Shown here: in pieces, positions 10,910 through 23,600 of the stretch
Position numbering within the stretch: position 1 is the stretch's first letter
Layout of the letters: the number at the start of each line of letters is the position of its first letter
Source: Anaeramoeba flamelloides
Lineage: Eukaryota; Metamonada; Anaeramoebidae
Direction of reading: 5' to 3'
DNA length: 64,000 nucleotides
NCBI GenBank assembly: GCA_027625915.1
Contig: JANTQA010000026.1
Location: 8,184,001 to 8,248,000, forward strand
Notes under the pieces: generated by a model
The model's input: the letters and a program-made list of their open reading frames with translations, nothing else
Database searches by the model: none
What the model was told of the DNA's origin: nothing
Translations under genes and position numbers: made by a program

Positions 10910-13324
10910 CTTGTATATTTGAATTTAATGAGAATTTTGAAACATTTCCAAATAAAAAAAAAAAAAAAAAACAGATAACAATGAAATTTTTATCATATTT
11001 TGTTGAATTATTTGTGGTAAAAGAATTAAAGTGAACAAAAGCAAACTTTTGTTTTTTCCTTCCCTTTTTCATTTTTTTTTTTTTTTTTTTTTTTGATTTT
11101 TATTTTTACTGCATATTCTTTTAGAATTTTTTGGATTTTAAACTCCATTTCACTCAAAAGGTCCCAGCCAAAAATGAAAAAGTTACTTTATTTTTAAGAA
11201 TCAACCAAACTAAGAATGTTTAGAAACACGAGAAATAATAAACTTCATATAAGAACCGATAATTATAAAAGAAAACCCCTGAACAAACCATAAATTTCAA
11301 AACAAAAAAAATGTTAAAAAATACTGGGGCCCATTCATTGGAACGTCTTGTGCAAAATTCTCAATCTCTTTAGGAAATTACAATTGTTGATAATAAGATT
11401 TTTTACTTTTAAATGTCTGAATTTTAAAAGAACAGACCAAGCCTAACTTTTCTTAATGTTTATTTGGTTTTTCAAACCTTTTTTTTTTCAAATTTAATTT
11501 TTAAGAAAAAAAAAAAAAAAAATATTTTACAAAATGAGAAAAAATGATTTTGATCTAAAAATTGAAAATTTTAGTTTGTGAAGAATAATGAATTAAAATC
11601 ATAGAATTTTTTCCATTTCTTCAATAAAACTGGGCCCCTTTGACTGATATAGAGTTTATTTTATTTTGTTATCAACTTTCCTAAATTTTTTGAAAATATA
11701 TAATAGAATTATTTTTAATTAAATACTTAATTGGTAAAAAAAAAATATTTATATTTAAGTTTCAAAATTAATTAAGAGTTATCCATACACTTTACCTTTT
11801 TAATAAACTTTATTCCAATATAATAAATGTAAGTAGCTAATAGAATCACCATTTCAATCAAAGGTTAATAACTATAAATGAAAAAACCCATTTTTTTTTA
11901 ATAATAAATTAAAGTACTGGATTGTGTAGAACTTAGATAAGTAATACCCTTTCAAATTTGATTAAATATTCAAAAGAGATACTTGAACAAATTTTAAAAA
12001 TTTCGAAAAAAATGGAATGTTAAAAAAAATTTGGTTCTCTTTCACCGAAATTTAGAGTTCAATTTACTTAATTTCTATGAAAATTAAAATTATTTATAAA
12101 TTTATTATTTAATTGTAAATATATTAATTCAAATGAAATCACATTATCTTCTTTTCCCTATAGTTAATTGAGGGTTTCAAAGATTTTTTTTTTCATTGTA
12201 TTTTTTTTAAAAAAAAAACGGAAAGAAAAATTGATAATAGAAGAAATTAAATCCAAAAAACTCAAAGATCAAAATAATGATAATAATAATAATAATATAG
12301 GATAAAAACCAAAAAAAAAATAAATAAAATACTTCTCCCATTCCCCTATATTAGAGAATTTGATAATACCTTTTTTAAAAATAAATAAATTTTCCAAAAA
12401 TAAAGATTATATTTTTAAAATTGAAATTATGTCTAAACTCCAGATAATAAATAATATGGTAATAAATTCAAAAAGTATGATATTATACAAAAGCAAGATA
12501 AGTGGTATAAAATTCGTGATAAATGTCCAAATAACATTATAAAAATTAAATCGCTATAAAATAGTTGATGGGTTTTTAAGCCAATATTTTGAAAAAATAT
12601 AATTTTTTTTATCAAAAAAAAGTAGATCAGTAAAAAAAAGTAAATTATTTAAAAAACGATTAAATAGATAAGAACTTCTATTAAAGACCAGATCCAAGAG
12701 TACTCAAGTATTTTGTTTTTTTAATTTGTTTGATAAATCGTTATTACTTCCAATCAACAATAAGAACCAATGGGAAATAAATACTTCCCTGTTCATCATA
12801 GTTTTATAAATGGTTATGAATATAAAGCATTTTAAATCAATCAGCCCTCATCCATTTTTTTTTTTTTTTTAATTTCATTTTTGAAGTCATTTCCATAAAG
12901 TGGAAATATATTTTAAATATATTTTTATTAAACTGAATCTTCAAGAAAAATATTTAAATAAGCAAAAAAATAAAATAAAAATCATTGATTCTTGATAATA
13001 ATTAATTTTTTTAATTATTAACGTATTATATAAATAAAATATATTAATTTTTTTGATCTTGGTTTTATCTGATATTTTTGAGGGTGAAAATTACTCTTTA
13101 TTATTTTCTTTTCAAAAGTGTGTTTTAATAACTTTTTTAATCTAAACAAATTTACAAATAAAATTGAAAATAAACTAAATTTCATAATAAATAACCCATT
13201 TCACATTGGAATTTTGAATTACTTTTGTATCGTTTTGAAGTTTTTCACCTCACAATGAAAAGTATACAAATGAATAATTTTTTCTCTTTTTTATTTTTTT
13301 GATAGTGTTTTGTTAAAATGGAAA

Positions 13325-13447
13325 ATGAAAATGAAAAATTGGAAAGAAGTAACAGATGAGTTAATGAAAAAATTGGTTTCGAATAAGAAACGGAGATTGG
13401 ATTTAGTTATTCAAATGGAAGGGGAATCGATAAATGGGTTTTACTAA
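13325..13447 (+). CDS. Possible 40-residue ORF, unrecognised
   Basis: ATG to TAA, basic N-terminus (MKMKNWKEV) then a mixed sequence ending MEGESINGFY. Local GC is clearly above the surroundings and there is an acceptor-like TTTTTGATAG about 20 bases upstream, so it could be the last exon of a spliced gene. No upstream exon was found and no family is recognised. Confidence 0.22.
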   Translation: MKMKNWKEVTDELMKKLVSNKKRRLDLVIQMEGESINGFY

Positions 13448-13494
13448 TTTTTTAAATTTTCTATTTTTTATGTAATGCTTCTTTCAAAATAAAT

Positions 13495-13720
13495 TCCCCA
13501 ATTTTTTTTAACTGTTTTTTTATTTTTTTTCCTTTATTTTTTGTCAAAAAATAAATATATCTTGAGTATAGAACTGAATATTAAAATGGAAATTTTCATA
13601 TTATAATAGATAAATTCAATTATTAAAAATATTTTTCTTTAAAATTTGATTATTAATTAGCCAACGATTTTGAAATGGAGTTTATATTCTGAGTTTTTTT
13701 TTAAAATAATCTTGATATCA
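13495..13720. mobile_element. Element G, second copy
   Basis: Similar to the 205 bp insertion at 6232-6440 in repeat A copy 1, in the same orientation. The shared order is a T-rich left part, TATAGAACT, AATAGATAA, a poly-T then AAAATTTGATT, and CGATTTTGAAA. Boundaries are approximate. Confidence 0.45.
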
Positions 13721-14637
13721 AGCAATTTATTTGGAAACAAGATCTTTATTGTTTGGTATTCAAAAAGAAAAAATTTATTTCAAATACAAACCTTCTCTGA
13801 TTTGTTTTTATAGTTTTGAGGATTAAATTAATTTAAAAATTCCACCAAACACATTTCGAGATCCAAAACCAAACTTTTTCAAACCTAAAAATATATTCAA
13901 AAAAAGATATTCCAAAAAATTGAAAAAACAAAGATTCAAGTATGTTTTTTTCACGAACAGAGTGACAAATGATTTTTTCCTTCCAAAGTTTCAATATCCC
14001 ATGTCACCACTCAAAAAATCTTTTTTCATTTTGGTGGCTAAATTTAAAAAAGTTTTTTTCATATCTGTTCTTATCAATTAAAAATATTAAAAAATTGGGC
14101 TATAAGCTTGTTTGAAATTGTAAAATAAGGGAAATTCACTTTACTTGTAGATTTCTCTTAAAACAGAAAAAAAAGATTTAAAACCCAGCCGCTAAAGTCT
14201 CTCAATTCTAAAAGTTGAAATTTAAAAAAAAACTGATTTTAAAATAATTGGAGTTGAATTTTGGCTGTATCTTTGAAAAATAATTTATTGAAAGATGAAT
14301 GAAAATTTAGTTCAATTTTTTTTTTAGTCCAATAGTACTTCCTTCAAAATGTATCAGAATTAAATCTAAAGTTTGTCAAGGAGTGATTAAAAAAAAATTA
14401 AACAAAAAAAAAAAAAAAAAAAAATTCGCAAAAATTAAAGCTAGTTTTTGTTTTGGTAGTCATGTTTTGCCTATTAAAATGTTTTTTAATTTAATAATAG
14501 AACATTAAAATTTTAAAAAAAGTAGAATAGAGCAAAAGAAGATCGAAGAAAAAAGATAAAAAGATTCTAAAAAAAAAACAAAGCAAAATTTCTATTGGAA
14601 CAATTTTCGGATGAAAGAACAAAAAACCTTTAATAAT

Positions 14638-15486
14638 TTATTTCAAGCAAACAATTGAAGTTACAAGACGTTCGCATGTACCTTGTGGCGAGGGGCAAGG
14701 GTAGTCTTTGTTTGTTGATCCGCAATGGTCTGAACAAGTATTTAAAATTTTGTCTTTGTAATAAGTTGTCAAACTTCCGCCACCATCAAGGTTGGATGCA
14801 TAATAAAAGCCGTTTTCAATCATAAGATCAGCAAATTCATATAAATTGAGACCTTCGTTTGCAGACTCCAAACCGTTTACTGCACCTAGAAGTAGTTGTC
14901 CTTTTTTGTTAAATCCTATTGCTGTTCTTGGAGCACGTTCATTCAGAAAATTTTGGGAGATTTTCTCAATTTTTTCAGATTCATCCACAAACGATTTCCC
15001 TGCACGAATTAACCATATACGAGCATTAATCAAATTTTGAAAGACATTGTCATTAATTGTGCTTTGATCAATATAACCAATCGAATAATTGCCATACTTG
15101 GTAATTCCAAAAGACGACTGGATCGTAGAAGGGTTTTGGATGATTTTGCCATCAGAAACTAGAGGGCCAAGGCAGGCAAGAGTTTCCATATTAAAAAAGC
15201 CCGCGTTTTGGGCCAGTGAACAATGATAAAAATCACTGGATACCGAGACAGGTGCGGAGCCCGGGCACCCGCTAGGTGATGGGTAAAAGGTGGTATGCAA
15301 AAGTGGGTTCTCCAGGAGTGTGATCGTACCTGTAACGTTTGTCGAATGGTTCTTGATCTGCGTGTTTAGATACTTGACGGTGATAATGGGCTGATCACCT
15401 TTTGCGGGGTTAACTTTAAATTCGTCATGGAAGCACTGCGAAAAAGTTAACACGATTACCAAGAGAATGATTTGTGTTGGTTTCAT
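14638..15486 (-). CDS. NAGPA: Secreted phosphodiester glycosidase, NAGPA (uncovering enzyme) type
   Basis: In animals this enzyme removes GlcNAc from GlcNAc-1-phospho-mannose on lysosomal hydrolases, exposing the mannose-6-phosphate tag in the trans-Golgi. The gene is a single exon of 282 residues. Residues 1-18 are a clear signal peptide (MKPTQIILLVIVLTFSQC). The phosphodiester glycosidase domain follows with its signatures: NAGFFN at 94-99, RTAIGFNKKGQ from 187, and NLDGGGS at 232-238. The tail (SDHC, then a cysteine-rich run ending in VTSIVCL) matches the animal enzyme beyond the domain core, which supports true kinship and not just a shared bacterial-type fold. Two sequons (N46, N50) fit a lumenal protein. 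Unlike the mammalian protein it has no EGF-like module, transmembrane helix or cytosolic tail, so it would be soluble. Function in mannose-6-phosphate processing here is inference. Confidence 0.9.
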   Translation of the reverse strand: MKPTQIILLVIVLTFSQCFHDEFKVNPAKGDQPIITVKYLNTQIKNHSTNVTGTITLLENPLLHTTFYPSPSGCPGSAPVSVSSDFYHCSLAQNAGFFNMETLACLGPLVSDGKIIQNPSTIQSSFGITKYGNYSIGYIDQSTINDNVFQNLINARIWLIRAGKSFVDESEKIEKISQNFLNERAPRTAIGFNKKGQLLLGAVNGLESANEGLNLYEFADLMIENGFYYASNLDGGGSLTTYYKDKILNTCSDHCGSTNKDYPCPSPQGTCERLVTSIVCLK

Positions 15487-18071
15487 TAGATGAAAAATGC
15501 AAAAAATGACAAATAATCTATAAACTTTTACACAATTTTGTTTCTGTTAAAAATGATCTCAGACCTTTATAAATCCTTTCCACTTTAAAAAGTTTGGAAA
15601 AGCTTATTGAAAATTGATAAGGTTTTTTGGATGCTGTTAATAAAAAAAGAAGAAAATTTAATGATTAATTATTTGCTTGGAGATCTTTTTATGCTTTTAC
15701 TTTTGGTTTTATTTTCGAAAAATGAATGAGATGTGTTGAATTGAAATTAATCCAGAATTATAAGTATAACCCAATCTGTATTTTGAATTTCTTGGAAGGT
15801 ATTTTTAACTTTTTTTGAAAAAAAAATATTTTTTGGTCCGAACAAAATAACTATTCAGTATATAATCGAGAAATAAAGAAGAAACAAAACAAACCACCAA
15901 AAGACACAAAACAGAAAGAAAAATAAGAATTTCACAGATTCTGGAATTAAACAATCGAAATTTGAATCTGATCTCAATTACATTTTTTGGAAAAAATTAT
16001 AGATCTATTTTTTAATTAATAATAATTCTGTTTTTTCAAAAATAATAACAATTTTTGATGAATAACAAACAACTAAAGATGAAATTCTCAGAGAAATATT
16101 TTTTTTCTAATATTTTCACTTGATACCATAAAAATTTTTCTTTTTTAGAATTTCAACAGAAGAATGGCTTTGATTTATGATCTTTAATTCAGGGTAGGTA
16201 ATTGAGTGATTAGAGTCAACAATAGAAAAGTATAAAATTAAAATATGTGGATATTGAACATAAATCGCATTAGTATACCATTGTTTATATACCTCTATAA
16301 ATTTGGTTTAGTCAAAATTGTAATATTTGTTAATCTCATCAATTAAAAATGATTGTTGAATTAGTAAAAATCCCAACTATTTCTCAAAAAGGATATTTTT
16401 TCGAGACAACTTTTAAGATTGTGTTATTAATTTCAGAATTTTCAGTTGAAAAACATCTAATTTAAATTCGTCTTGAAATAATGAGTAGTTACTTAAATAA
16501 TTAAAACAGTAATTATATGAAAAATTTTAATCGTAGATTGGTAATAAATGAAAATTCAAAATTTTCCATACATATAAAACGGTTCAAACAATTATAATAT
16601 TACAATACCATTCAAATTGGAAATAATTTTGATTTATGAAAAATATTAAAACAATTTTTCATCTTTTAGTTTTTTGTTTCCTTTTTTTTTTTTTTTTAGA
16701 ATTCCCCTAATCTACTTTATTCTATCAATATAATTTTTTTCAACCATTGTTATTATGTTAAACTTGAGTTATTTTGAAGAAAGAAAACTAATACAATTAG
16801 TTGATGATACCTAACCATTTGATAGATCAATCTTCCTAATAGAATTTAAACAAATTTACTAGTGTGTGTTTGTTTGTTTTACTGACTCAAAATTTTTTGA
16901 CGTATTCTTAATTTATTTGTATTGGTAATTATTTCTTTTTTTATTTGTGAGTATTGTAATTTTTAAATAATTGTTAAATTTTCAATTCGTGAATGGTACG
17001 AATTGAAGGGGTATTTCTTCTAGAATTTATTTAAATAAATTTTTTTTTATTCAATAAATAAATTCTGGTGTTAAAAAAAAATTAAAATGGGTTTATATAT
17101 TTAACAAAAAGAATTTGTTCTAACTAGTTTATATGTGAATTGGATTTGACTGTTGCAAATAAAACTAGTTCATTAAAATAAAAGTGATCAAGAATCATCC
17201 AAATTTGTCTCAATTGGGTTCCCAGTACATATATCCCATTGGTGGTGTATAAGTTGTTAATATTGTTATAAATATTATCCAAACTTGGATTTTTCGAAAA
17301 CAAGATTTGGGAAATAATTAAAATATAATAAAAAAAAACAAAAAATAAAATAAAAATCACATTTTGTAAACAAATTATATTTTCAAAAATAATACCCTCA
17401 AGATATATATTATCTATAATTGTCTAATTATAATCCAATGTAAAGAATATCAATTTTTCTAGTATGAGCTCTGAACTAACCATTAGGCGTAAAAAAAAAA
17501 AAAAAAAATGAGTTCACAATTTTTAAGGGTTGTTTCTAGAAACTTATATTCTCTGAAGATATATTTTTATTCTCGAATCTATTCTTTTTGTTCCTAAATT
17601 CAAGGTATTTTTTTCTTACATTTTGTTAAAAGCTATGCTGAGTTTATAGTAATGTATTCTTTTTGATATTTAAATAGTCAAATATTTCAATAACTTTAAT
17701 ACAACCAATCACTGTGGTGATACAGGAACCCTTGACACCAAACCAAATAAATATATACCCATTTAACATATAAATTATAAAACTATTATACTTTGTTAAT
17801 ATATATATATATATATATATAAATTATTTTCTAATATTTATTACTTTACTTACACTTTTTCTGTTTTAGTTTAAATTTATTTTTTTCTTTTTGTTTAATA
17901 AAGAAAAATCTCATCATTCTAAAACTTACATTAATTGTTTGAATAAAAAAATCTAAATTCAGATCCAGTGTTTCAGGCAGATAAGAGTAATTTTGTTGAA
18001 TTGAATCTCATAAATTAACAATAAATTACTTGTTTATTTTTCTTACCTTTTGCTACATGGTTACTTAATCT

Positions 18072-18102
<31 letters not shown>

Positions 18103-18413
18103 GTTTAACATTAAAATTTATATATTCATTTTTTTTTTCATTTTTCAGTAACTGTAAACCTTAACAAAAAAAAAAGAAAAAATTTCACTTTAGTCTTGGA
18201 AAAACTGTAATAAACAATCATAAAATCCCAAAAAAACTTTTATTTTTCAGTAAAAAGAACAAAAATAAAAAAGGAGTAAAAAGATTTAGTTTGCCTTAAA
18301 AATTGTTCAAAAAAAATAATAGCTGTTGTGAGAAGTGGTTTTATTTTGTTACCATTGAAAAAGTTTCAAAATTTGGATTTTGGGTTTTATTTTTGGAATT
18401 TTTGTGAGTAATC
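15487..18413. other. Intergenic region of about 2.9 kb, mostly featureless
   Basis: AT-rich DNA between two minus-strand genes. It has (TA)n runs at about 17800-17821 and 18072-18099, a poly-A run at 17490-17507 and one open minus-strand frame (17124-17360, 78 residues, ending VKSNSHIN) with a partly coding-like composition but no recognised relative. A pair of palindromic or repeated structures could be missed by eye. The 15487-15900 part probably contains the NAGPA-like gene's promoter. Confidence 0.5.
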
Positions 18414-19284
18414 TCAATTTTCTTCTTTTTTTTCTTCTTCTTTTGGTTCAGTTTTTTCTTCTTTCAATTTCTCAACTTCTTTGACTTCTTCTTTTTTGTC
18501 TTCTTCTTTTTTTTCTTCTTCTTTTATTTCTTCTTCTTTTTCATCTTCTTCCTTTTTTTGCTCTTGTACTTGTTCTTTTTCTTTTTTTTCATCTTCTTCT
18601 TCTTCAGAATTTTCTTCTCCTTCAAAGTTTTCCTTTGTTTTTATTTGTTTTTTTGTTGTAAAGGTTTAAAAAGGGTTTGCATGAACAAAATTGAAAATTT
18701 AGAAAAAAATTTAATAAAAAAGGAAAAGATTTGTTTTTTTCTTTTTACAATTTTTTTTTTTTTCCCTTTTAAAATTTATTCTTTCCCAGAGGAACCAAAA
18801 AGAAAAAGAAAGAAAGAAGAAAAAACTCAAATAAACAAGAAAAAAATTAATAAAAAAAACAAAAGAAGGAATCAAGAATTACATAGTCATTGAGATTGAG
18901 GTTCATAGGGTTTTCGTCGGAATTGTCTGAGTCTCCAGACTCTTCATCACTTTCGTCGATATATTTGTCCCAATCAACTTTGATCCAATGTTTTTTTCCG
19001 TCTTTACATAAATATTTCCAATATTTAGCTGTGAAGTCTTTTTTTGTAATTAAGAAGTCAACATAACGATCCTTAATAGACCATTTGGAAGTCTTAGGAT
19101 CAACTTCATTGCTAAATTCGATTTCAAAATCATAGGTGATTTTGTTAATTGATCCAACACCATGGAACGAAAAATGTGTAGTTGTTAAATTGATTTTTTC
19201 TTCTTTAACGTTAGTTAAGAGGACTTTTAAGTAGATGAACTTTTTACGTTGACACCAAATTATGTTAGGAAGTCTTGTGGTCAT
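18414..19284 (-). CDS. HSP90 co-chaperone p23/Sba1, two exons
   Basis: p23 binds the ATP-bound closed state of HSP90 in the cytosol, slowing ATP hydrolysis and stabilising clients. Exon 1 is 19284-18883 and exon 2 is 18632-18414, with a 250 bp GT-AG intron, giving 206 residues. Residues 1-134 form the CS domain: the opening NIIWCQRKKFIYLKV matches the p23 start (W10), and YWKYLCKDGKKHW followed by VDWDKY is the p23-specific end that separates it from SGT1-like CS proteins. An acidic Ser/Asp/Glu stretch follows. The second exon adds a 72-residue Glu/Lys repeat tail, longer and more charged than the usual p23 tail. The intron falls exactly between the acidic end of the domain and the tail. The internal ATG at 19284 is preferred over one 18 codons upstream, which would add a hydrophobic stretch absent from the family. 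Confidence 0.92.
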
Positions 19285-20618
19285 TTTGATCGAAAATAGA
19301 AAGGTAATAAACGAGGAAAAAATGAAAAAATAAACCACATCCTTTTAGTTTTGTCAATTGAGATGTTTAAACTCAAAGTTATTGGGTTAAGATTTAATTG
19401 GAAAATTACAAACGTTTCTTTTCTTTTAAGAGAGTAAAAACAGAAAAAAAGATAAAAGGTGACAATCAAAACTAAATATGTTTCAAAATCACATTTTTCC
19501 CTATTTAAATTTTTTTTTTAACCTATGTTTTTAATTTGATTACTTGAATCTTTGAACTAGAACTTTGGTTTTTTTTCAAAGATAAGCACAAAACCATATT
19601 ACCAATCAAAATTCTTTGATTATTCATGTTAGCAAAACCAAAAAAAACCTTGTAACTTGAGTTTTATATTGAGACATAATCTCAAAGTAAATTTCAACTG
19701 AGATCTATGTAATTCATTCCTGTTTATTGCAAAATAATAATTCAAAATTTTCATTCAGCTATCAAAAAAGCATAAAACACAAGAGTTAAATTAAATCACC
19801 AAAGTCCCAATTTCTTAAAGGAAATAAATAATTTAAACTTCAATTTACTTAAAATTTTGAAAGGTTATTTTTCTTTTCAAATCTTTTGTTGAAAAGCAAC
19901 ATGAAAATTTATTATATATTGTTTTGAAGCATTTATTAATTGTTTTTTTTTCAATCATTCTCAATTTCAAAGAGATTTCTTTTGACTTTAGATTTGTTTT
20001 CTTTGAGAAGGTTCTTTTTTGTATCATTTTGAAATTTTAGTTGAAATTTTAATTCAAACTTTTTTGTAACACCTAAAACCGATCTTATATTTATTGGCCA
20101 GTTTCTAAAGAACAGTCCATTTTAATTGAATGACAAAACTTTCTTTTGAGAAAGAAAAGCAAAACTCTCTTTTGTTTTCCCTAATAACTCTTTAATGACA
20201 CAATCAAAAACAAAATTTCATCAAAATAAAAGACTATTTAATGATTCCATCTAAATTTAAGATCAAATTCTCTCTTTAAACCCTACATTTAGTAAAAAAC
20301 AAAATTTAAATGTCGAGTTTAATTCTCCAATTATCCTCGATATCAAATATATTTTTGAAAATCCAATCTATTTATTAAAGACAAACTCAAATCCATTATT
20401 TTCTGTAGAACGAAACACCAAAAGAAAATGAATATTTGTTATTTTTTTATTTTTTGCAACTTGTAACCTTTTTTTTTAATCACAAAACAAAAAAAAATAT
20501 GAAAATTTTTTTTTTTAATTTTTTTCTCTTTTCTTTGTTATTTCTTTGCTAATTAAAATAAAAAAAATAAAAAAACTTTCTTTTTAGTTTATCAAACAAA
20601 ACATAACAACCTATCCAA
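19285..20618. promoter_or_regulatory. Intergenic region between divergent p23 and M3 peptidase genes
   Basis: The two genes point away from each other, so this 1.3 kb should hold both promoters. I see AT-rich DNA with several T-runs and an A/T-rich leader ending AACAAAACATAACAAC before the peptidase start. No specific factor site or core promoter motif could be defined by eye, and no gene is seen. Confidence 0.4.
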
Positions 20619-23600
20619 ATGGAAAACGGAATTAGATTTGACTTCACTCCAGAAGAAATTAAAGAAAAAAGCAATGCGCTTATTGAAGAAAGTAAGAAAT
20701 TTAATGATTCTGTTGTAGGTCTTGAAGACGGGAAAAGGACAGCCAAAAACACATTAATCCCAATGATCGAAGACGATCGAAAATTCCTTAACTGGCAATG
20801 TATCATTTCTCTGTTGTCTGAAACATCGACTAACAAAGAAGTCAGGGACATGTGCCGAGACGTTGATGCAGACATGGACAAATTTGCAATTGAGCAAAGC
20901 ATGAGAGAAGATCTCTTTTTAGCCTTTAAGGATTATGCAAATAGTGAAGATGCCAAATCGTTGACAGGACAATATAAGAGATATGTTGAACGAACACTTC
21001 GAGATTTTAAAAGAAGTGGTTTAGATTTACCAGAAGAGAAAAGAAACAAATTAAAGGAATTAAAGAAAACTAACACTGAAAAAGGAATTGAATTCAGCAA
21101 AAATGTTAACGAAGATAAATCCAAGCTTTGGTTTAAAAAAGAAGAACTTGAAGGAATGCCAAAAAATTGGGTTGACAATTTAACACTTGGCAAAGAAGAA
21201 AATGAAGGAAAATTACAAGTTACCATGAAGTTTGAATATTTTCCATTTTATTCTTTTTATTCTTGTTATTCATTGTTATTTTTGTTATTCCTGTTATTCT
21301 TTTGGCTTAATTCTTGTTTTTTCACTCTTAATTTGTCTTGAATCGCTTTCAAAAATCTTTTTAACTAATTTACCAAGTTTTAAAAAGTGAACCAAAAATG
21401 CTCTCTATTTAATAGTTTCTAAACTTAAATCGAACTTTTTTTTTGAAAAATAATTTAAACTTTTTCTATTCACTGATTTAAAATACCTTGACACAGGTTT
21501 CAGAGTTTGGTCTTTTGACTTGAAATCGAAAACGATCCTATTTAATACATTTTTTTTCTTTTTAAATGTATCAAATACATAACAAAGCAAAACCGAAAAA
21601 TTTGAAAAAAATGAATTATTTTTAATAAAAAAACTCAAAAATTTGAAAAAAATGATCAACTTTTAATTAAAACTTATTCTTTATCAAGCCACTTATTCGT
21701 AAAAATGACTATAAATATAAATAGATAAAAAGATTAATAAATATTAAAATCTGGCTACTTTTAATAAAAATCGATTTTTTCATTTTTTTTTTTTTCTTCA
21801 ACCCTTTATTTAATAATAATATTCAAAAAAGTAATACACAAATTTTATATTGACAAAATTCTCTACACGTATATTAATTTTTTTTAAATTTTCTGTGTTA
21901 TGTTTAATTCAGTAATTTTCCAAAATATATATTTTATTTTATTTTTCGCTTTTTGTTGAATTATAGAAAATTGAATTTAATTTTAATTTTAGTAGATTTT
22001 ATCTTAATTTATTTTTTAATTCTTGTAATTTTTTTTTTCATTTTCAGTTATAACTGAAAAAGCAATAATAATTTAATTATTGAAAAACAAATTCAAAAAT
22101 TTCTTTAATTAAATCACTATCTTAAATTGTATTTCATAAATATTTCTTAATAACTTTTCGTTTTATCTCAATCTTATAAAATATCAAAAAAAAATTAATT
22201 AGTTTTAAATTTCAGTAAATTGTACATTAATAAAGTCTGTTATTGGGATGTTAATTTTACTTTGTTTTTTTTTCAATCTTTTTAATCATTAAAACAATAT
22301 ATAAATAAATAGATTTATATATATATATATATATATCTATTTCATCAAAGAAAACAAAGAAATGTCATTAATCAAATTTTCTTTGATCAAAAATTATCAT
22401 TCTTTTCAATATTCAAAACCAATTTTTCTTTTGTAAAATTTAAATTAATTATTTACTTATATAACCAATTTTAATTTTGAGTGTTTTTAAAAATATTTTT
22501 ACTAATTTGAAATGATTATTTATAAAATCAATTTTTTCCATTTTAAACTATAAATAAAAAAACAAAATAAAAAAAATTATCAAACTAACAAAATTAGTTA
22601 CCCAGACGTCTTTCCAATCTTAAAAAATTGTACTGTTGAAGAGACTAGAAAACAAGTTTTGATTAAATTTGGGCAAAGAGGAGGACAAGAAAATGCCACA
22701 CTAACTGAAGAAATCTGCCAAATTCGAAAAGAATGTGCTACTTTATTAGGCTATGACTGCTATGCTGATTTTGCCATTGAAGTTAAAATGGCCAAGACCT
22801 CCGAAAATGTATTAGAATTTTTAAATGGCTTGGCAGACCAATTATCAGATGTTGAGGAATTAAATCGATTAAGAGAATTAAAAAGAAAAACCTTAAAGTT
22901 AGGCGAAAATGAAGAAATTGTAATGAATGATTGGGATTGGCGTTATTATCACCAATTATTAATGAAAACAGAATACCAAGTTGATCCAGAGGCAATTAGA
23001 AACTATTTCCCCCTAGAATACACCTTGGAAGGTATTTTTAATATTTATAAAAAGATTTTTGGAATCACCTTAAAAGAAGACCTTGAATTGCCAAGATGGC
23101 ACAAAGACGTCAAAAAATTTGATGTTTTTGATACAAAGACAGAAGATTTTGTTGGACAAATTTACCTTGATCTTTATCCTCGTGAGGGTAAATATAATCA
23201 TGCTGCTGCATTCACTTTAAGAAAATCTTGTTTAATTCACCCTGAAGGATTTTCATTTGGTGATAAAGGTGTTAGACAATATCCTATTTCAGTATGTGTT
23301 GCTAATTTTACAAAACCTACAAAAACTACACCTTCATTATTATTACATAATGAAGTAACTACTTTATTCCATGAATTAGGTAAATTCTTTTTCACATTTT
23401 AATTTATATTTTTTTTTTATTTCTTTAAAATTTTATTAATATTTCTGGAAAGAATAATTTTAAGTAAGGGTAACAAAAAAAAATTATTAAAATTATCTAT
23501 AAAAAAGTCGACCCAAATTCATAATTTTATTAAAAAACTTTTTTGATAACATTTTTTAAAACGAATTTAATACCAAAATATCTTTAATAACAAACAATAA

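Larger units (their letters stand above)
9600..14637. other. Intergenic region of about 5 kb with repeats and possible small ORFs
   Basis: Contains repeat A copy 2 (9945-10640), a weak F-box-like frame (10706-10909, minus), a short coding-like frame (13325-13447, plus) and a second copy of element G (13495-13720). Two GC-rich octamer-like spots, GGGGCCC near 11336 and GGGCCCC near 11632, stand out from very AT-rich DNA. I see no other gene. Confidence 0.55.

Noticed and set aside
17124-17360. 78-residue minus-strand frame
   Set aside because: Partly protein-like but begins in a Phe/Ile run, lacks a recognised domain and a joining exon.
18481-18893. Ser/Phe-rich plus-strand frames opposite p23
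   Set aside because: They are the complement of the Glu/Lys tail exon and intron of p23.
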